DNA from: an uncultured Pelagibacteraceae bacterium
Lineage (GTDB): Bacteria > Pseudomonadota > Alphaproteobacteria > Pelagibacterales > Pelagibacteraceae
DNA: 64,000 nt
NCBI GenBank assembly: GCA_902594605.1
Contig: CACJMR010000003.1
Location: forward strand, 1 to 64,000
Direction of reading: 5' to 3'
In this document: positions 47,159-57,702 of the stretch, one piece after another
Numbering within the stretch: the first letter of the stretch is position 1
Layout: each line of letters starts with the position of its first letter
Position numbers and translations under genes: made by a program
The notes under the pieces: model-generated
The model's database searches: none
What the model was told of the DNA's origin: nothing
Seen by the model: only the letters and a program-made list of their open reading frames with translations

Positions 47159-48325
47159 ATGAGTTATTTGACAAAAAATTATAATAGAAAAAAAATTTCC
47201 TTCAAATTCGGTAAAGGTAGTTACTTATACTCTAATGATAAAAAAAAATACTTAGATTTTGTTCAGGGAATAGCTGTTAATTCTTTAGGCCATGCACATC
47301 CTAAATTAGTAAAAGCTATAAAAAATCAATCAAAAAAATTATGGCATGTATCTAATGCATTTCAAATTCCTGAGGGAGAAAAATTAGCTAAAAAGTTATG
47401 TAAAAAAACTTTTGCCGATTATGTAATGTTCCAAAATAGTGGAACTGAAGCTACAGAAGCAGCAATTAAAGTTGCTAGAAGATATTTTTACTCAATTGGC
47501 AAACCAAATAAAAATAGAATTTTGTGCATCAAAAACTCTTTTCACGGAAGAACTTTAGCAGCAATTTTTGCTAGCGGATCAAAGAAAATGACGGAAGGAT
47601 TTGGTCCAAAAGTAAAAGGTTTTGATCACTTTAGCTTTGGAGATCATAATTCTCTTAAAAAGAAAATTAATAAAAATACAGCAGCTATTATGGTTGAAAC
47701 TATTATGGGCGAAGGTGGTATAAAAGTGATACCAGATTGGTGCTTAAAAGAATTAAGATCATTATGTAACAAGAAAAAAATACTATTAATTCTTGATGAA
47801 GTTCAGTGTGGAATAGGTAGATCTGGTGACTTTTTTGCTTTTGAAAAATCTAAAGTAAAACCTGACATTGTACCAATTGCAAAAGGAATAGGTGGAGGAT
47901 TTCCTATAGGAGCAGTTTTGATGAATAAAAAAGTTGCCTCAGGTATGATACCAGGTACTCATGGATCAACATTTGGAGGAAATCCTTTAGCTATGTCCGT
48001 TGGAAACACTGTAATGGATATAGTATCAAATAAGAAATTTTTAAATAATGTAAAAAGTTTATCAAAATATTTTTTATTTAATCTAAACAAAATTAAAGAA
48101 AAATATCCAAATGTTATTAAGCAAATAAGAGGAAAAGGCTTTTTGATTGGGATACAATTATATAAAGATCAAACTGAATTTATAAAAAAATTAATGAATA
48201 ATCAGTTACTGACTATTCGAGCAGCAGAAAATGTTGTTCGTATTTTACCTCCACTAAATGTTAAAAAAAATGAAATAGATTTAGCAATAAAAATTATTGA
48301 TAAAGTCTGTTCGCAGATAAAATAA
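47159..48325 (+). CDS. argD: acetylornithine aminotransferase
   Basis: FQNSGTEATEAAIKVAR, SFHGRTLAA, LILDEVQCGIGRSG, GSTFGGNPLA. Confidence 0.95.
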   Translation: MSYLTKNYNRKKISFKFGKGSYLYSNDKKKYLDFVQGIAVNSLGHAHPKLVKAIKNQSKKLWHVSNAFQIPEGEKLAKKLCKKTFADYVMFQNSGTEATEAAIKVARRYFYSIGKPNKNRILCIKNSFHGRTLAAIFASGSKKMTEGFGPKVKGFDHFSFGDHNSLKKKINKNTAAIMVETIMGEGGIKVIPDWCLKELRSLCNKKKILLILDEVQCGIGRSGDFFAFEKSKVKPDIVPIAKGIGGGFPIGAVLMNKKVASGMIPGTHGSTFGGNPLAMSVGNTVMDIVSNKKFLNNVKSLSKYFLFNLNKIKEKYPNVIKQIRGKGFLIGIQLYKDQTEFIKKLMNNQLLTIRAAENVVRILPPLNVKKNEIDLAIKIIDKVCSQIK

Positions 48326-48326
48326 T

Positions 48327-49256
48327 ATGAAACATTTCATTAATTTAAAAGATATACCTGCAAAAGATTTAAGAAAGATTATTATTGATGCTAAAAAAAG
48401 AAAAAGTTTAAGAAAAAAACTTAGTACATTAGAGGTTGATAAGGGTGCACCTCTAAAAGGAAAATTATTAATTCAAATGTTTGAAAAATCTAGTTTGCGA
48501 ACAAGATTAAGCTTTTATTTAGCTATTAAACAATTAGGTGGTGGTACTTTGACTTTGAGATCTAATGAGCTTCATTTAGGTCAAGGTGGAGAGAGTATTG
48601 CTGATACAGCTAAAATTCTTTCGACCTATGGTGATGGATTTATGCTTAGAACTGATAGCGATAAAAAGGTTGAAAATTTTGAAAAATATTTATCTATACC
48701 CATTATCAATGGCTTAAGTCCTTCATCTCATCCAACACAGGTTTTATCAGACGTTTTTACTGTTGAGGAAATAATGAAGAAACCTATCTCAAAATTAAAT
48801 ATTTGCTGGATAGGTGACTCCAACAATGTTTTAGATAGTTTAATAACTGCTTCAGTAAAATTTTCTTTCAAGCTGAGCATTGGTTGTCCAAAAAAATTTG
48901 AACCAGGAAAAGAAGTTACAGCTTGGGTCAAAAGAAATAATAAGAAAATTAATATTTATAATGATGCTAAAAAAGCAGTGTCTGGTGCAGATGTAATTTT
49001 TTCTGATAAAGTTATTTCTTTAAATGACAAAGTAAATAAGAAAAAAAAAATAAAAGAATTTAAAAATTTTAAAATTGATAAAAAATTAATGAGTTACGCA
49101 AAAAAAAGTTGCATTTTTTTACATTGTTTACCTAGAGGAGACGAAGTGAGTGACGATGTTTTTTTGGGAAAAAAATCTCACGTATGGCAACAAGCACTTA
49201 ATAGAGTTCACGTACAAAAAAGTATTTTATTATATTGTTTTGGAAAATTAAGGTAG
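48327..49256 (+). CDS. argF: ornithine carbamoyltransferase
   Basis: FEKSSLRTRLSF, SSHPTQVLSDVFTV, FLHCLPRGDEVSDDVF. Confidence 0.95.
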   Translation: MKHFINLKDIPAKDLRKIIIDAKKRKSLRKKLSTLEVDKGAPLKGKLLIQMFEKSSLRTRLSFYLAIKQLGGGTLTLRSNELHLGQGGESIADTAKILSTYGDGFMLRTDSDKKVENFEKYLSIPIINGLSPSSHPTQVLSDVFTVEEIMKKPISKLNICWIGDSNNVLDSLITASVKFSFKLSIGCPKKFEPGKEVTAWVKRNNKKINIYNDAKKAVSGADVIFSDKVISLNDKVNKKKKIKEFKNFKIDKKLMSYAKKSCIFLHCLPRGDEVSDDVFLGKKSHVWQQALNRVHVQKSILLYCFGKLR

Positions 49257-49787
49257 TGGCAAAGGGCTGTCTGAATTCTCATTTAGATATTTTATTACAG
49301 AAGCTCTATCTTTTTCTTTTCTAAGACCTGCATACGCCATCTTTGTTCCCTTTATCCATTTAGCAGGTTTGATTAAAAATCCATTCAGTTCTTCAAAAGT
49401 CCAATTCTTATCATATACAGCTAATGCTTTAGAATATTTATAATCTTCAACCGCTCCAACTTTTCTTCCCACAACATTATATAAAGCGGGTCCTATAGCA
49501 TTCTTCCCTCCTTTAACAATTGAATGACAAGCTGCACATTTTTTAAAAACTTTTTCACCATGAGCAATATCTCCCATTGCCATTAAAGCTGATATATCAA
49601 TTTTGTCTGATGTCGAACTTGAGCTAGTTGTGGATACGGTGGTTGCAGTTTCTACCTCAACTGAATAACCAGGTGTTTCAGGTTTCTCTACATGGAATAT
49701 AACATCAGATAATTTTCCAATACCAATAACAAGCAGGGCAACCATTAAGACTGCAGCAACTATTTTATTTATTTCGAAAGAATCCAT
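49248..49787 (-). CDS. membrane-anchored class I cytochrome c (CycM-like)
   Basis: N-terminal TM, CAACHS heme motif, GKNAIGPALYNVVGRKVG, WIKGTKMAYAGLRK. Confidence 0.92.
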   Translation of the reverse strand: MDSFEINKIVAAVLMVALLVIGIGKLSDVIFHVEKPETPGYSVEVETATTVSTTSSSSTSDKIDISALMAMGDIAHGEKVFKKCAACHSIVKGGKNAIGPALYNVVGRKVGAVEDYKYSKALAVYDKNWTFEELNGFLIKPAKWIKGTKMAYAGLRKEKDRASVIKYLNENSDSPLPLP

Positions 49788-49900
49788 TTTTTCTAAATTT
49801 TGTAGTGAACGTATAACATGATAAATTAAAAAATAGCTAAAATTTAATGTATAAATTTGCCTCTATAGTTGTTTAATGAGTATAATAATTCGAAAATATA

Positions 49901-50632
49901 ATGAAAACTTTAGTAATTATACCATCTAGAATGTCTGCTACTAGGCTGCCTGGTAAACCTTTACTGAAAATAAATGGTTTATCAATTATTTCTCATGTAT
50001 CTAAAAAAGCTGAGGAGGCCAATATTGGAGATGTGATTGTAGCTGCAGAGGACCAGGAAATTATTGATGATGTAAGAAGCAATGGTTTCAATGCTATTTT
50101 AACTAGCAACAAACATAAGACAGGTACAGATAGAATTTATGAGGCACTAAAAAAATCAAATATTAGAGATGTTGATTTCATTATGAATTTGCAAGGTGAT
50201 GAACCAGCAATTGAAATTCAAGATATCGTAAGATTGAATGATAAAATGTTAAAAAATACTTTTAATTTAGGAACTCTTGCTGCAAAAATAAATAACAAGA
50301 AAAACTTGAGAAATGAAAATATTGTAAAAGTCATTACTGAAAATACTCTAAGAGAGAACAATTTTCCAAAGGGCATATCTTTTTTACGAAAGTCTGAGCA
50401 GATAGATAATATTTATCATCATATTGGAGTTTATTGTTATTCAAAAGACACACTCGAAAAATTTGTTCAATTAAGTCAATCTAAAAATGAAATAGAAAAT
50501 CGGTTAGAGCAATTAAGAGCATTAGATAATAATATTGATATCAACGTTTCACTTGCTAAATCATCTCCAATAGGAGTAGATACAGAGGAAGATTATCTAG
50601 CCTTGAAAAAAATAATGGAATATAAGAATTGA
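49901..50632 (+). CDS. kdsB: 3-deoxy-manno-octulosonate cytidylyltransferase
   Basis: IIPSRMSATRLPGKPLL, LQGDEPAI, HHIGVYCYSKDTL. Confidence 0.95.
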   Translation: MKTLVIIPSRMSATRLPGKPLLKINGLSIISHVSKKAEEANIGDVIVAAEDQEIIDDVRSNGFNAILTSNKHKTGTDRIYEALKKSNIRDVDFIMNLQGDEPAIEIQDIVRLNDKMLKNTFNLGTLAAKINNKKNLRNENIVKVITENTLRENNFPKGISFLRKSEQIDNIYHHIGVYCYSKDTLEKFVQLSQSKNEIENRLEQLRALDNNIDINVSLAKSSPIGVDTEEDYLALKKIMEYKN

Positions 50633-51465
50633 TGAGTAAAATTTATTTTCAAGGAACGTTTGGTGCATATTCTCATCTAGCAGCGCTTTCAATTGATGCT
50701 AAAGCAGAAATCTTGCCTTGCAAAACTTTTGATGATTGTTTTAACAAAGCATCTGAAGAATCTGATAGCAGAATTATAATTCCTGAGTCAAATAGAATTA
50801 CTGGTAACATTGGAATTGAATATTTAATTTTTAAGCATAGGCTAAATATTTATAAAGAGCATTTCCAAAAAATTGAGCATAATTTATTAGGACAGCCTGG
50901 AGCAAAATTAAATGATATTAAAGAGGTTTATTCTCACGCACAAGGATTATCTCAATGTTCAAAGTTTATAAAAGAAAATAATTTAGCAGAACATATTAGA
51001 GCGGATACTGCTGGATCTGCTGAAATGATTTCTAAAACAAAAGATATAAAACAATCTGCGATAGCATCTTCATTAAGTGCTGAAATTTATGGCTTAGAGG
51101 TAATTAAAAAAAATATAGAAAACGAAAGTGGAAATTTGACAAGATTTTTGGTTATGGGAAAAAATATTTCTCAACCAGAATTTAAAGATAAAACTTACAT
51201 AACCTCTTTTTTATTTAAATTGAAAAGTAAGCCAGCCGCACTCTATCAATCACTAGGAGGTTTTGCTATTAATGGTGTAAATTTAACTAAACTACAAAGT
51301 TATCCAGAAAAAAATAGTTTCGACTCTTATTTTTTCTTATGCGATTTAGATGGACACATTGAAGATCCAAAAGTTCAGAAATCTCTTGAAGAGCTAGGAC
51401 TACATTGTGAGGATTTTCACGTTCTAGGTGTTTTTGAAGCAGATAATTTAAGACAAAAAAAATAA
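50629..51465 (+). CDS. pheA: prephenate dehydratase
   Basis: IYFQGTFGAYSHLAAL, YSHAQGLSQCSKF, DTAGSAEMI, ESGNLTRFLVMG, ACT domain. Confidence 0.92.
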   Translation: MMSKIYFQGTFGAYSHLAALSIDAKAEILPCKTFDDCFNKASEESDSRIIIPESNRITGNIGIEYLIFKHRLNIYKEHFQKIEHNLLGQPGAKLNDIKEVYSHAQGLSQCSKFIKENNLAEHIRADTAGSAEMISKTKDIKQSAIASSLSAEIYGLEVIKKNIENESGNLTRFLVMGKNISQPEFKDKTYITSFLFKLKSKPAALYQSLGGFAINGVNLTKLQSYPEKNSFDSYFFLCDLDGHIEDPKVQKSLEELGLHCEDFHVLGVFEADNLRQKK

Positions 51466-51510
51466 GAAACTTTTCTTGTAGATTAGAAATTTTAACTGCT
51501 ATAATGGTTT

Positions 51511-51598
51511 TGGAGGCTAGAGGTGGATGCTGCTTGAACCCGACCAGATCTTAACGGAAGCAGTCGTAGAGACAGTTATTCAGGTTCTAGTCTCCTTA
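51511..51598 (+). ncRNA. ffs: signal recognition particle RNA (4.5S type)
   Basis: GGAGGCTAGA...TCTAGTCTCC terminal helix; AGATC-TTAAC-GGAAGCAG apical SRP-like motif; directly upstream of dnaX. Confidence 0.82.
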
Positions 51599-51605
51599 TA
51601 GATAT

Positions 51606-53258
51606 ATGAATAATAACTCAAAAGTATTAGCATTAAAATATAGACCACAAACTTTTGATGATCTTATTGGTCAAGATGTTGTTGCAGAAACTATTACCAA
51701 TTCGATTAAAGCTGACAAAATACCCAATGCATATTTGTTCACTGGAATAAGGGGAATTGGAAAAACCACAACTGCAAGAATTGTTGCAAAAGCACTTAAT
51801 TGCTTAAATGGAATAGAAAATAAATGTAAAATTAAATGTGATAATTGTGATGCGATTACAAACTCAAATCATATCGATGTTCTTGAGATGGATGCGGCAA
51901 GCAAAACAGGTGTTGATGACGTAAGAGATTTAATCGAATTTTCAAGATATGGGCCGACCTCGGCTAAATATAAAATCTTCATTATTGATGAAGTTCATAT
52001 GTTAAGCAAACAAGCATTTAATGCTTTATTAAAAACTTTAGAAGAACCACCAGAATATCTAAAATTTATTTTTGCAACTACAGAAATTAAAAAAATTCCA
52101 ATTACAGTTGTATCTAGATGTCAAAGATTTGATCTATCTAGAATTAAATCCTCAGAATTATTCGAGTTTATTAAAAAAATTAAAGACAAGGAAAATGGAA
52201 AAATAAGCGATGATGCTTTAAAGCTTATAGTAAAAATTTCAGAGGGCTCTGTTAGAGATGCTTTATCATTATTGGATAGAGCATTATTAAGTTTGGATGA
52301 TGGAAAAGAATTAGATTTAAATTCAGCTCAGAAAATTTTTGGATATTTCGATAAATCTCAATTAATTGATTTGTTTGAGTTAATTTTAAAAGGTGAAGAA
52401 ACAAAAGTAATAAGTATTTATAGAAAAATTTATGACCAAGGTGTTGAACCAAAGGTTTTTATTAATGATTTCTTAGAGTTACTTTATTACTTTAAAAATA
52501 TTAATTCTCTAAACTTAGAAAGTACAAACTTCTCATTAAATGATGAAGAATTTTCTAAAATTAAAAATTTATCAAATCAAATTGACTCAGACGTATTAAT
52601 ATTATTTTGGCAATTTGCCATCTCTTCTCTCGAAGAGATAGACATAGTATCTAATCAACACCTTTCAATTGAGATGTTCTTGATAAGACTAATGCATTTA
52701 AGTTATGTAAAATCTGAAAATAAAATTGAAAATGTTGAGACTAATTTGAATAGTGAAAATTTTGTAAAGAACACAGAAAGTGAATTATCCTCTAAAACAA
52801 TTAATCAAATCAAGAATGTTGCACAGGAAGAAAAAACCAAACCAGAAGTTCAGACAGAAATTAAAGCAGAACATAAAATTAATATAAATGCATTCGAGGC
52901 TTTAATTGAAATATGTGCAAAAAAAAAGGAGATTAAACTTAAATACGAATTAGAAAAAAATGTTAACCTTGTAAAATTTGAAAAAAATAGAATTGAAATA
53001 TCTTTTAATGAAAGTTTAGATAAAGATTTTGTAAAAGATTTATCATCAAAGCTTTTTGAATGGACCGGTGAAAGATGGATTATTACGTTTAGTAAATTGA
53101 GAGGGCAAATGTCAATAAAAGATAAACAAAAAAATGTTAAAAAACAATTAATCGACGAAATGAAAAATTCAGAAATATTTAAAAGTATGATGGATAAATT
53201 TCCTGATGCCGAGTTAATAGATGTAAATTCAAAGAAAGATGGAGTTAATAATGACTGA
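51606..53258 (+). CDS. dnaX: DNA polymerase III subunit gamma/tau
   Basis: LALKYRPQTFDDLIGQD, GIRGIGKTTTARIVAKALNC, IIDEVHMLSKQAFNALLKTLEEPP. Confidence 0.96.
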   Translation: MNNNSKVLALKYRPQTFDDLIGQDVVAETITNSIKADKIPNAYLFTGIRGIGKTTTARIVAKALNCLNGIENKCKIKCDNCDAITNSNHIDVLEMDAASKTGVDDVRDLIEFSRYGPTSAKYKIFIIDEVHMLSKQAFNALLKTLEEPPEYLKFIFATTEIKKIPITVVSRCQRFDLSRIKSSELFEFIKKIKDKENGKISDDALKLIVKISEGSVRDALSLLDRALLSLDDGKELDLNSAQKIFGYFDKSQLIDLFELILKGEETKVISIYRKIYDQGVEPKVFINDFLELLYYFKNINSLNLESTNFSLNDEEFSKIKNLSNQIDSDVLILFWQFAISSLEEIDIVSNQHLSIEMFLIRLMHLSYVKSENKIENVETNLNSENFVKNTESELSSKTINQIKNVAQEEKTKPEVQTEIKAEHKININAFEALIEICAKKKEIKLKYELEKNVNLVKFEKNRIEISFNESLDKDFVKDLSSKLFEWTGERWIITFSKLRGQMSIKDKQKNVKKQLIDEMKNSEIFKSMMDKFPDAELIDVNSKKDGVNND

Positions 53259-53568
53259 TTTTAGTAAAATATTAGACAAGGCAAAAGAACTTGAGGCAAA
53301 AATGAAAGAAAGCCAACAAAAAATTAAGGAAATTAGAGTTGAAGGAGTTTCGGGTTCAAATTCTGTGAAGATAACTTTGGATGGTGAGGGAGAGATGCAA
53401 ACAATAAAGTTATCTGATGAAATTATGAAAGAGGACAAAACCATCATTGAAGATTTAATTGTTGCAGCACATAATAGTGCTAAATCTCAACTTAAATCAA
53501 AAACAACTGAGGAAATTTCAAAAGCAACAGGTGGGTTTGGAATTCCAGGTTTCAAATGGCCCTTATAA
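53239..53568 (+). CDS. ybaB: YbaB/EbfC family nucleoid-associated protein
   Basis: DnaX-YbaB-RecR order; MTDFSKILDKAKELEAKMKESQQKI...GFGIPGFKWPL; likely start ATG 53251. Confidence 0.92.
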   Translation: MELIMTDFSKILDKAKELEAKMKESQQKIKEIRVEGVSGSNSVKITLDGEGEMQTIKLSDEIMKEDKTIIEDLIVAAHNSAKSQLKSKTTEEISKATGGFGIPGFKWPL

Positions 53569-53571
53569 AAT

Positions 53572-54189
53572 ATGGAAAATGGTAATGAGATAGATGATTT
53601 AATTAAACTGATATCAAAATTGCCTGGCTTGGGTCCTAAATCAGCAAAGCGGATTGTATTAAAGTTAATTAATAATAGAGATGAACTAGTAAAACCTTTA
53701 GCAAAATCATTAGCGGATGTTTATAAAAATATTTCTAGATGCACAATTTGTGGTGCCTTAAAATCTATTTCAATAGAGTGTGATTATGAAAATTGTAAAA
53801 TTGTAGATAAAAAATATGAAAAAATTTGTGTAGTAGAAAATATATCTGACCAGTGGAGTATAGAAAGTTCAAATATATATAAAGGTTATTTTCACATTTT
53901 AGGAGGCACTATTTCATCAGCTGGACAAAAAAAAGAGGATTTATTAATTAATTCTTTAGTGCAAAGAGTTAAAAAAGATAAGATAGAAGAAGTCATACTC
54001 GCAACTAGTGCAACTGTTGAAGGTCAAACAACTGCATATTATATTCAAGATAGTTTAAAAAATTTGAATGTTAAGATTACTAAATTAGCACAAGGATTAC
54101 CTGTTGGTGGAGAAATTGAAAGTTTAGATGATGGAACTTTATTTTCTGCTTTTAAAAATCGATCTAATTTGGTTTCGAACTCAGATTAG
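53572..54189 (+). CDS. recR: recombination protein RecR
   Basis: [14 protein letters not shown], Toprim [32 protein letters not shown]. Confidence 0.95.
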   Translation: MENGNEIDDLIKLISKLPGLGPKSAKRIVLKLINNRDELVKPLAKSLADVYKNISRCTICGALKSISIECDYENCKIVDKKYEKICVVENISDQWSIESSNIYKGYFHILGGTISSAGQKKEDLLINSLVQRVKKDKIEEVILATSATVEGQTTAYYIQDSLKNLNVKITKLAQGLPVGGEIESLDDGTLFSAFKNRSNLVSNSD

Positions 54190-56359
54190 ATTTTTTTTTC
54201 AATCTATTTAAATGCAGTAATGGTTCAGTATAACCTGAAGGTTGTTCTTTACCTTTAAACACTAAATCACACGCAGTTTGAAATGCTATAGAGTTTTCAT
54301 AATCACTGCTCATTTTAACATATAGTGGATCATCTTTGTTCTGGTCGTCTACTATTTTTGCCATCTCTTTCATTATTTCAGTTACTTGTATTTTGGTTGT
54401 AATACCATGATGTATCCAGTTTGCGATATGCTGAGATGAAATTCTCAGAGTGGCCCTGTCTTCCATCAAACCTATATTGTTAATATCTGGCACTTTAGAA
54501 CAACCTACACCCTGATCGACCCATCTCACAACATACCCTAATAGAGTTTGTGCAGAATTGGAAATTTCTTTATTTATATCTTCAACAGACCAATTAGGTC
54601 TATCTGCTATTGGGATGGTTAAGAGATCATCCAGCTTAGCAGGTTCTCTATCAATTAATTTTTTTTGTTCGTTAAAAATATTTATTTCATGATAATGTAA
54701 AGCATGTAAAGCAGCTGCTGTTGGAGAAGGAACCCACGCGCAGTTTGCACCTGCTTTTAAGTGTCCTGTTTTTTGCTCCATCATATCTTTCATTTTGTCT
54801 GGCATTGCCCACATTCCTTTTCCAATTTGAGCTTTACCAGAAAACCCACAACTTAAACCAATATCAACATTGTTATTTTCGTATGCAGTAATCCACTTAG
54901 ATGATTTCATATCACCTTTTTTAATCATAGGACCAGCTTCCATTGATGTATGCATTTCATCACCAGTTCTATCTAAGAAACCAGTATTGATAAAAAAAAC
55001 TCTATTTTTAAGACTTCTAATACATTCTTTTAAATTTGCCGATGTTCTTCGCTCTTCATCCATAATCCCAATCTTACATGTGTACTTAGGTAAATTTAGA
55101 ACTTCCTCAACTTTAGAAAAAATTAAATCTGTAAATGCTGTCTCGTCTGGTCCATGCATTTTAGGTTTTACAATATAAACTGATCCAGTTCTTGAATTAT
55201 TTTTATTTTTAATATCATGAAGCGCAGCTGCTGTAGTTATAAAAGCATCCATAATTCCTTCAGGTATTTCACTTCCATCACTTAATAAAATTGAAGGGTT
55301 AGTCATCAGATGACCAACATTTCTTACTAGCAAAAGACTTCTTCCATGTAATTTTAAACCTTTACCATCTTTTGAGATATAACTTCTATGCGGATTTAAT
55401 TTTCTCTCAAATAATTTCCCTTCTTTTTCAAATTTTGACTTAAGGTCTCCTTTCATTAGGCCTAGCCAATTTCGATAACAAATAATCTTATCCTCTGAGT
55501 CAACAGCTGCTACACTATCTTCATTATCACAAATTGTTGACACTGCTGATTCTAGTATAATATCACTAATACCTGCATGATCTTGTTGAGCAGCAAAAGC
55601 TCTTGAGTCTTTTAGAATTTCAATATGTAAATTATTATTTTTTAAAATAATTGCAGACGGATTATCGCTTTCACCTCGGTGACCAACAAATTTATTTTCG
55701 TCCTCCAAATCAAAAATATCAGCACCTTTTAAAACTTTTAATTTTCCATATTTTACAGCAAAACTTGTAATTTTATTCCAACTTAATCCTGCTAATGGAA
55801 AGTATTTATCTAAAAAATCTCTTCCATATTTTATAACCATTTCACCTCTTAAAGGGTCATACCGTTCAGATACGCTGTCTTCAGACTGTTCAATTACATC
55901 TGTACCATAAAGACTATCATATAAACTCATCCATCTTGCATTAGCAGCATTTAATGCATACCTCGCATTCATGACAGGTACAACTAGCTGAGGTCCAGCT
56001 ATACTTGCAATTTCTTCATCAACATTTTCAGTTTCTATTTTAAAATCAGGTCCTTCATTTTTTAAATAACCAATTTCTAATAAAAATTTTTTGTACTCAT
56101 CTAAATTAAATTCTTTACCTTTATTTTTGATATGCCAATCATCTATTTTCTTCTGTAAATCTTCCCTAAATTTAATTAATTCTTTATTTTTTGGTGCAAG
56201 TTCATCAAGTGTTTTTTCTAGACCTGACCAAAAATTTTCTGAAGATACATTTGTATTTTTTAATAATTCATCATTTACAAAGCTTGATAGCTTTTCAGAT
56301 ACTTGAAGATTATTAATTTTAATGTATTTTTTTTGCATAGCACTTAATTCGTACCCCAT
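54164..56359 (-). CDS. glcB: malate synthase G
   Basis: [67 protein letters not shown]. Confidence 0.96.
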   Translation of the reverse strand: MGYELSAMQKKYIKINNLQVSEKLSSFVNDELLKNTNVSSENFWSGLEKTLDELAPKNKELIKFREDLQKKIDDWHIKNKGKEFNLDEYKKFLLEIGYLKNEGPDFKIETENVDEEIASIAGPQLVVPVMNARYALNAANARWMSLYDSLYGTDVIEQSEDSVSERYDPLRGEMVIKYGRDFLDKYFPLAGLSWNKITSFAVKYGKLKVLKGADIFDLEDENKFVGHRGESDNPSAIILKNNNLHIEILKDSRAFAAQQDHAGISDIILESAVSTICDNEDSVAAVDSEDKIICYRNWLGLMKGDLKSKFEKEGKLFERKLNPHRSYISKDGKGLKLHGRSLLLVRNVGHLMTNPSILLSDGSEIPEGIMDAFITTAAALHDIKNKNNSRTGSVYIVKPKMHGPDETAFTDLIFSKVEEVLNLPKYTCKIGIMDEERRTSANLKECIRSLKNRVFFINTGFLDRTGDEMHTSMEAGPMIKKGDMKSSKWITAYENNNVDIGLSCGFSGKAQIGKGMWAMPDKMKDMMEQKTGHLKAGANCAWVPSPTAAALHALHYHEINIFNEQKKLIDREPAKLDDLLTIPIADRPNWSVEDINKEISNSAQTLLGYVVRWVDQGVGCSKVPDINNIGLMEDRATLRISSQHIANWIHHGITTKIQVTEIMKEMAKIVDDQNKDDPLYVKMSSDYENSIAFQTACDLVFKGKEQPSGYTEPLLHLNRLKKKSNLSSKPN

Positions 56360-56361
56360 CT

Positions 56362-56495
56362 GTATTTTTGCCTGAGAGCTTTACTCCTTCGGCGGAAATC
56401 AATCTCTTTCCAGAGTGTTATGCTTTAATCGGTCCTTTTGCCTGAGAGTTTCCGGGGTGGTTGCTCCTTCGGCGCTATAAATAGTCTCTCCCGAT
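56362..56495 (-). promoter_or_regulatory. tandem glycine riboswitch upstream of malate synthase
   Basis: Reverse strand: ATCGGGAGAGAC...GCGCCGAAGGAGCAA...GGAAACTCTCAGGCAAAAGGACCGAT, then CTCTGGAAAGAG...CGCCGAAGGAGTAAA...GCTCTCAGGCAAAAATACAG. Confidence 0.95.
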
Positions 56496-56604
56496 AATGA
56501 ATTTGTATCTGTTAAATGATTTAAGTCAATTAATAAGAATTACACCTTATTTAATATCATTTTATTGCCTTTTTTGTATTTTAACCATCCGCTATAAATA
56601 AAAC

Positions 56605-57699
56605 ATGAAAAATTATCTAAATTTTGAAACAGAAATTAAAGATCTAGAAAACGAACTAGAAAAATTGAAAGATCCTTACAATCAAGAGGGATTATCAGAA
56701 GTCGACACTCAAAAAATTTCAAGCACTCAATCAGAAATAGATGAAAAATTAAAAAATATTTATTCTAATTTAGATCCTTGGCAGACTACTATGGTTGCTC
56801 GTCATGAAGATAGGCCTAAAGCAAAATTTTTTATTGATAATTTGTTTGAAGACTTCATTTCATTATCCGGGGATAGATATTATGGAGAGGATAAATCAGT
56901 ATTAACCGGATTTGCAAAGTTCAATGGAAAATCTGTTTTAGTAATAGGTCAAGAAAAAGGAGAAGATTTAGACAGTAGGATTGAGAGAAATTTTGGGATG
57001 ATGAGACCAGAGGGTTATAGAAAAACAATAAGATTAATGAACTTAGCAAACAAATTTAATATTCCCATAATCTCTTTTATTGATACTCCAGGAGCATATC
57101 CAGGTGTAGGAGCAGAAGAGAGAGGACAAGCTGAAGCAATTGCAAAATCAATCGAATGCTGTATGGAGCTTAAAGTTCCAACTATTGCAATAATTATAGG
57201 CGAAGGTGGTTCTGGTGGAGCAATTGCATTAGCTTCATCAAATAAAGTCCTTATGCTAGAAAATGCAATTTATTCAGTAATATCCCCCGAGGGATGCGCG
57301 ACTATTCTATGGAGAGATCCAAAAAAAATGCTTGATGCTGCGAAAGCTATGAAGCTTTCAGCTAAAGATTTACTTAAGTTAAAAGTTATTGACGAAATAA
57401 TTGACGAACCATTAGGTGGTGCCCACAGAGATAGAGATATAATATTAAACAATGTTAGACAAACTTTAACAAAAAATTTAAATTATTTTGACGAATTATC
57501 CTCAGAAGAAATAATGACTGAGAGAAAAAATAAATTTCTAAAAATTGGAAGGAATGATGGTTTTATGACTAGTACTGAAGATCTAAGTACATTAACAATT
57601 AAGAAAAATAACTTTGATCAAATTTTTAAATCAAAAAAAATATTACTAGCGATTATTGGTGGATTAATTTTAGTTTCTTCAATCTTTTTACTAATTTAA
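56605..57699 (+). CDS. accA: acetyl-CoA carboxylase carboxyltransferase subunit alpha (C-terminal TM extension)
   Basis: ARHEDRPKAKFFIDNLFEDFISLSGDRYYGED, FIDTPGAYPGVGAEERGQAEAIA; C-terminal KKILLAIIGGLILVSSIFLLI. Confidence 0.95.
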   Translation: MKNYLNFETEIKDLENELEKLKDPYNQEGLSEVDTQKISSTQSEIDEKLKNIYSNLDPWQTTMVARHEDRPKAKFFIDNLFEDFISLSGDRYYGEDKSVLTGFAKFNGKSVLVIGQEKGEDLDSRIERNFGMMRPEGYRKTIRLMNLANKFNIPIISFIDTPGAYPGVGAEERGQAEAIAKSIECCMELKVPTIAIIIGEGGSGGAIALASSNKVLMLENAIYSVISPEGCATILWRDPKKMLDAAKAMKLSAKDLLKLKVIDEIIDEPLGGAHRDRDIILNNVRQTLTKNLNYFDELSSEEIMTERKNKFLKIGRNDGFMTSTEDLSTLTIKKNNFDQIFKSKKILLAIIGGLILVSSIFLLI

Positions 57700-57702
57700 A
57701 TT

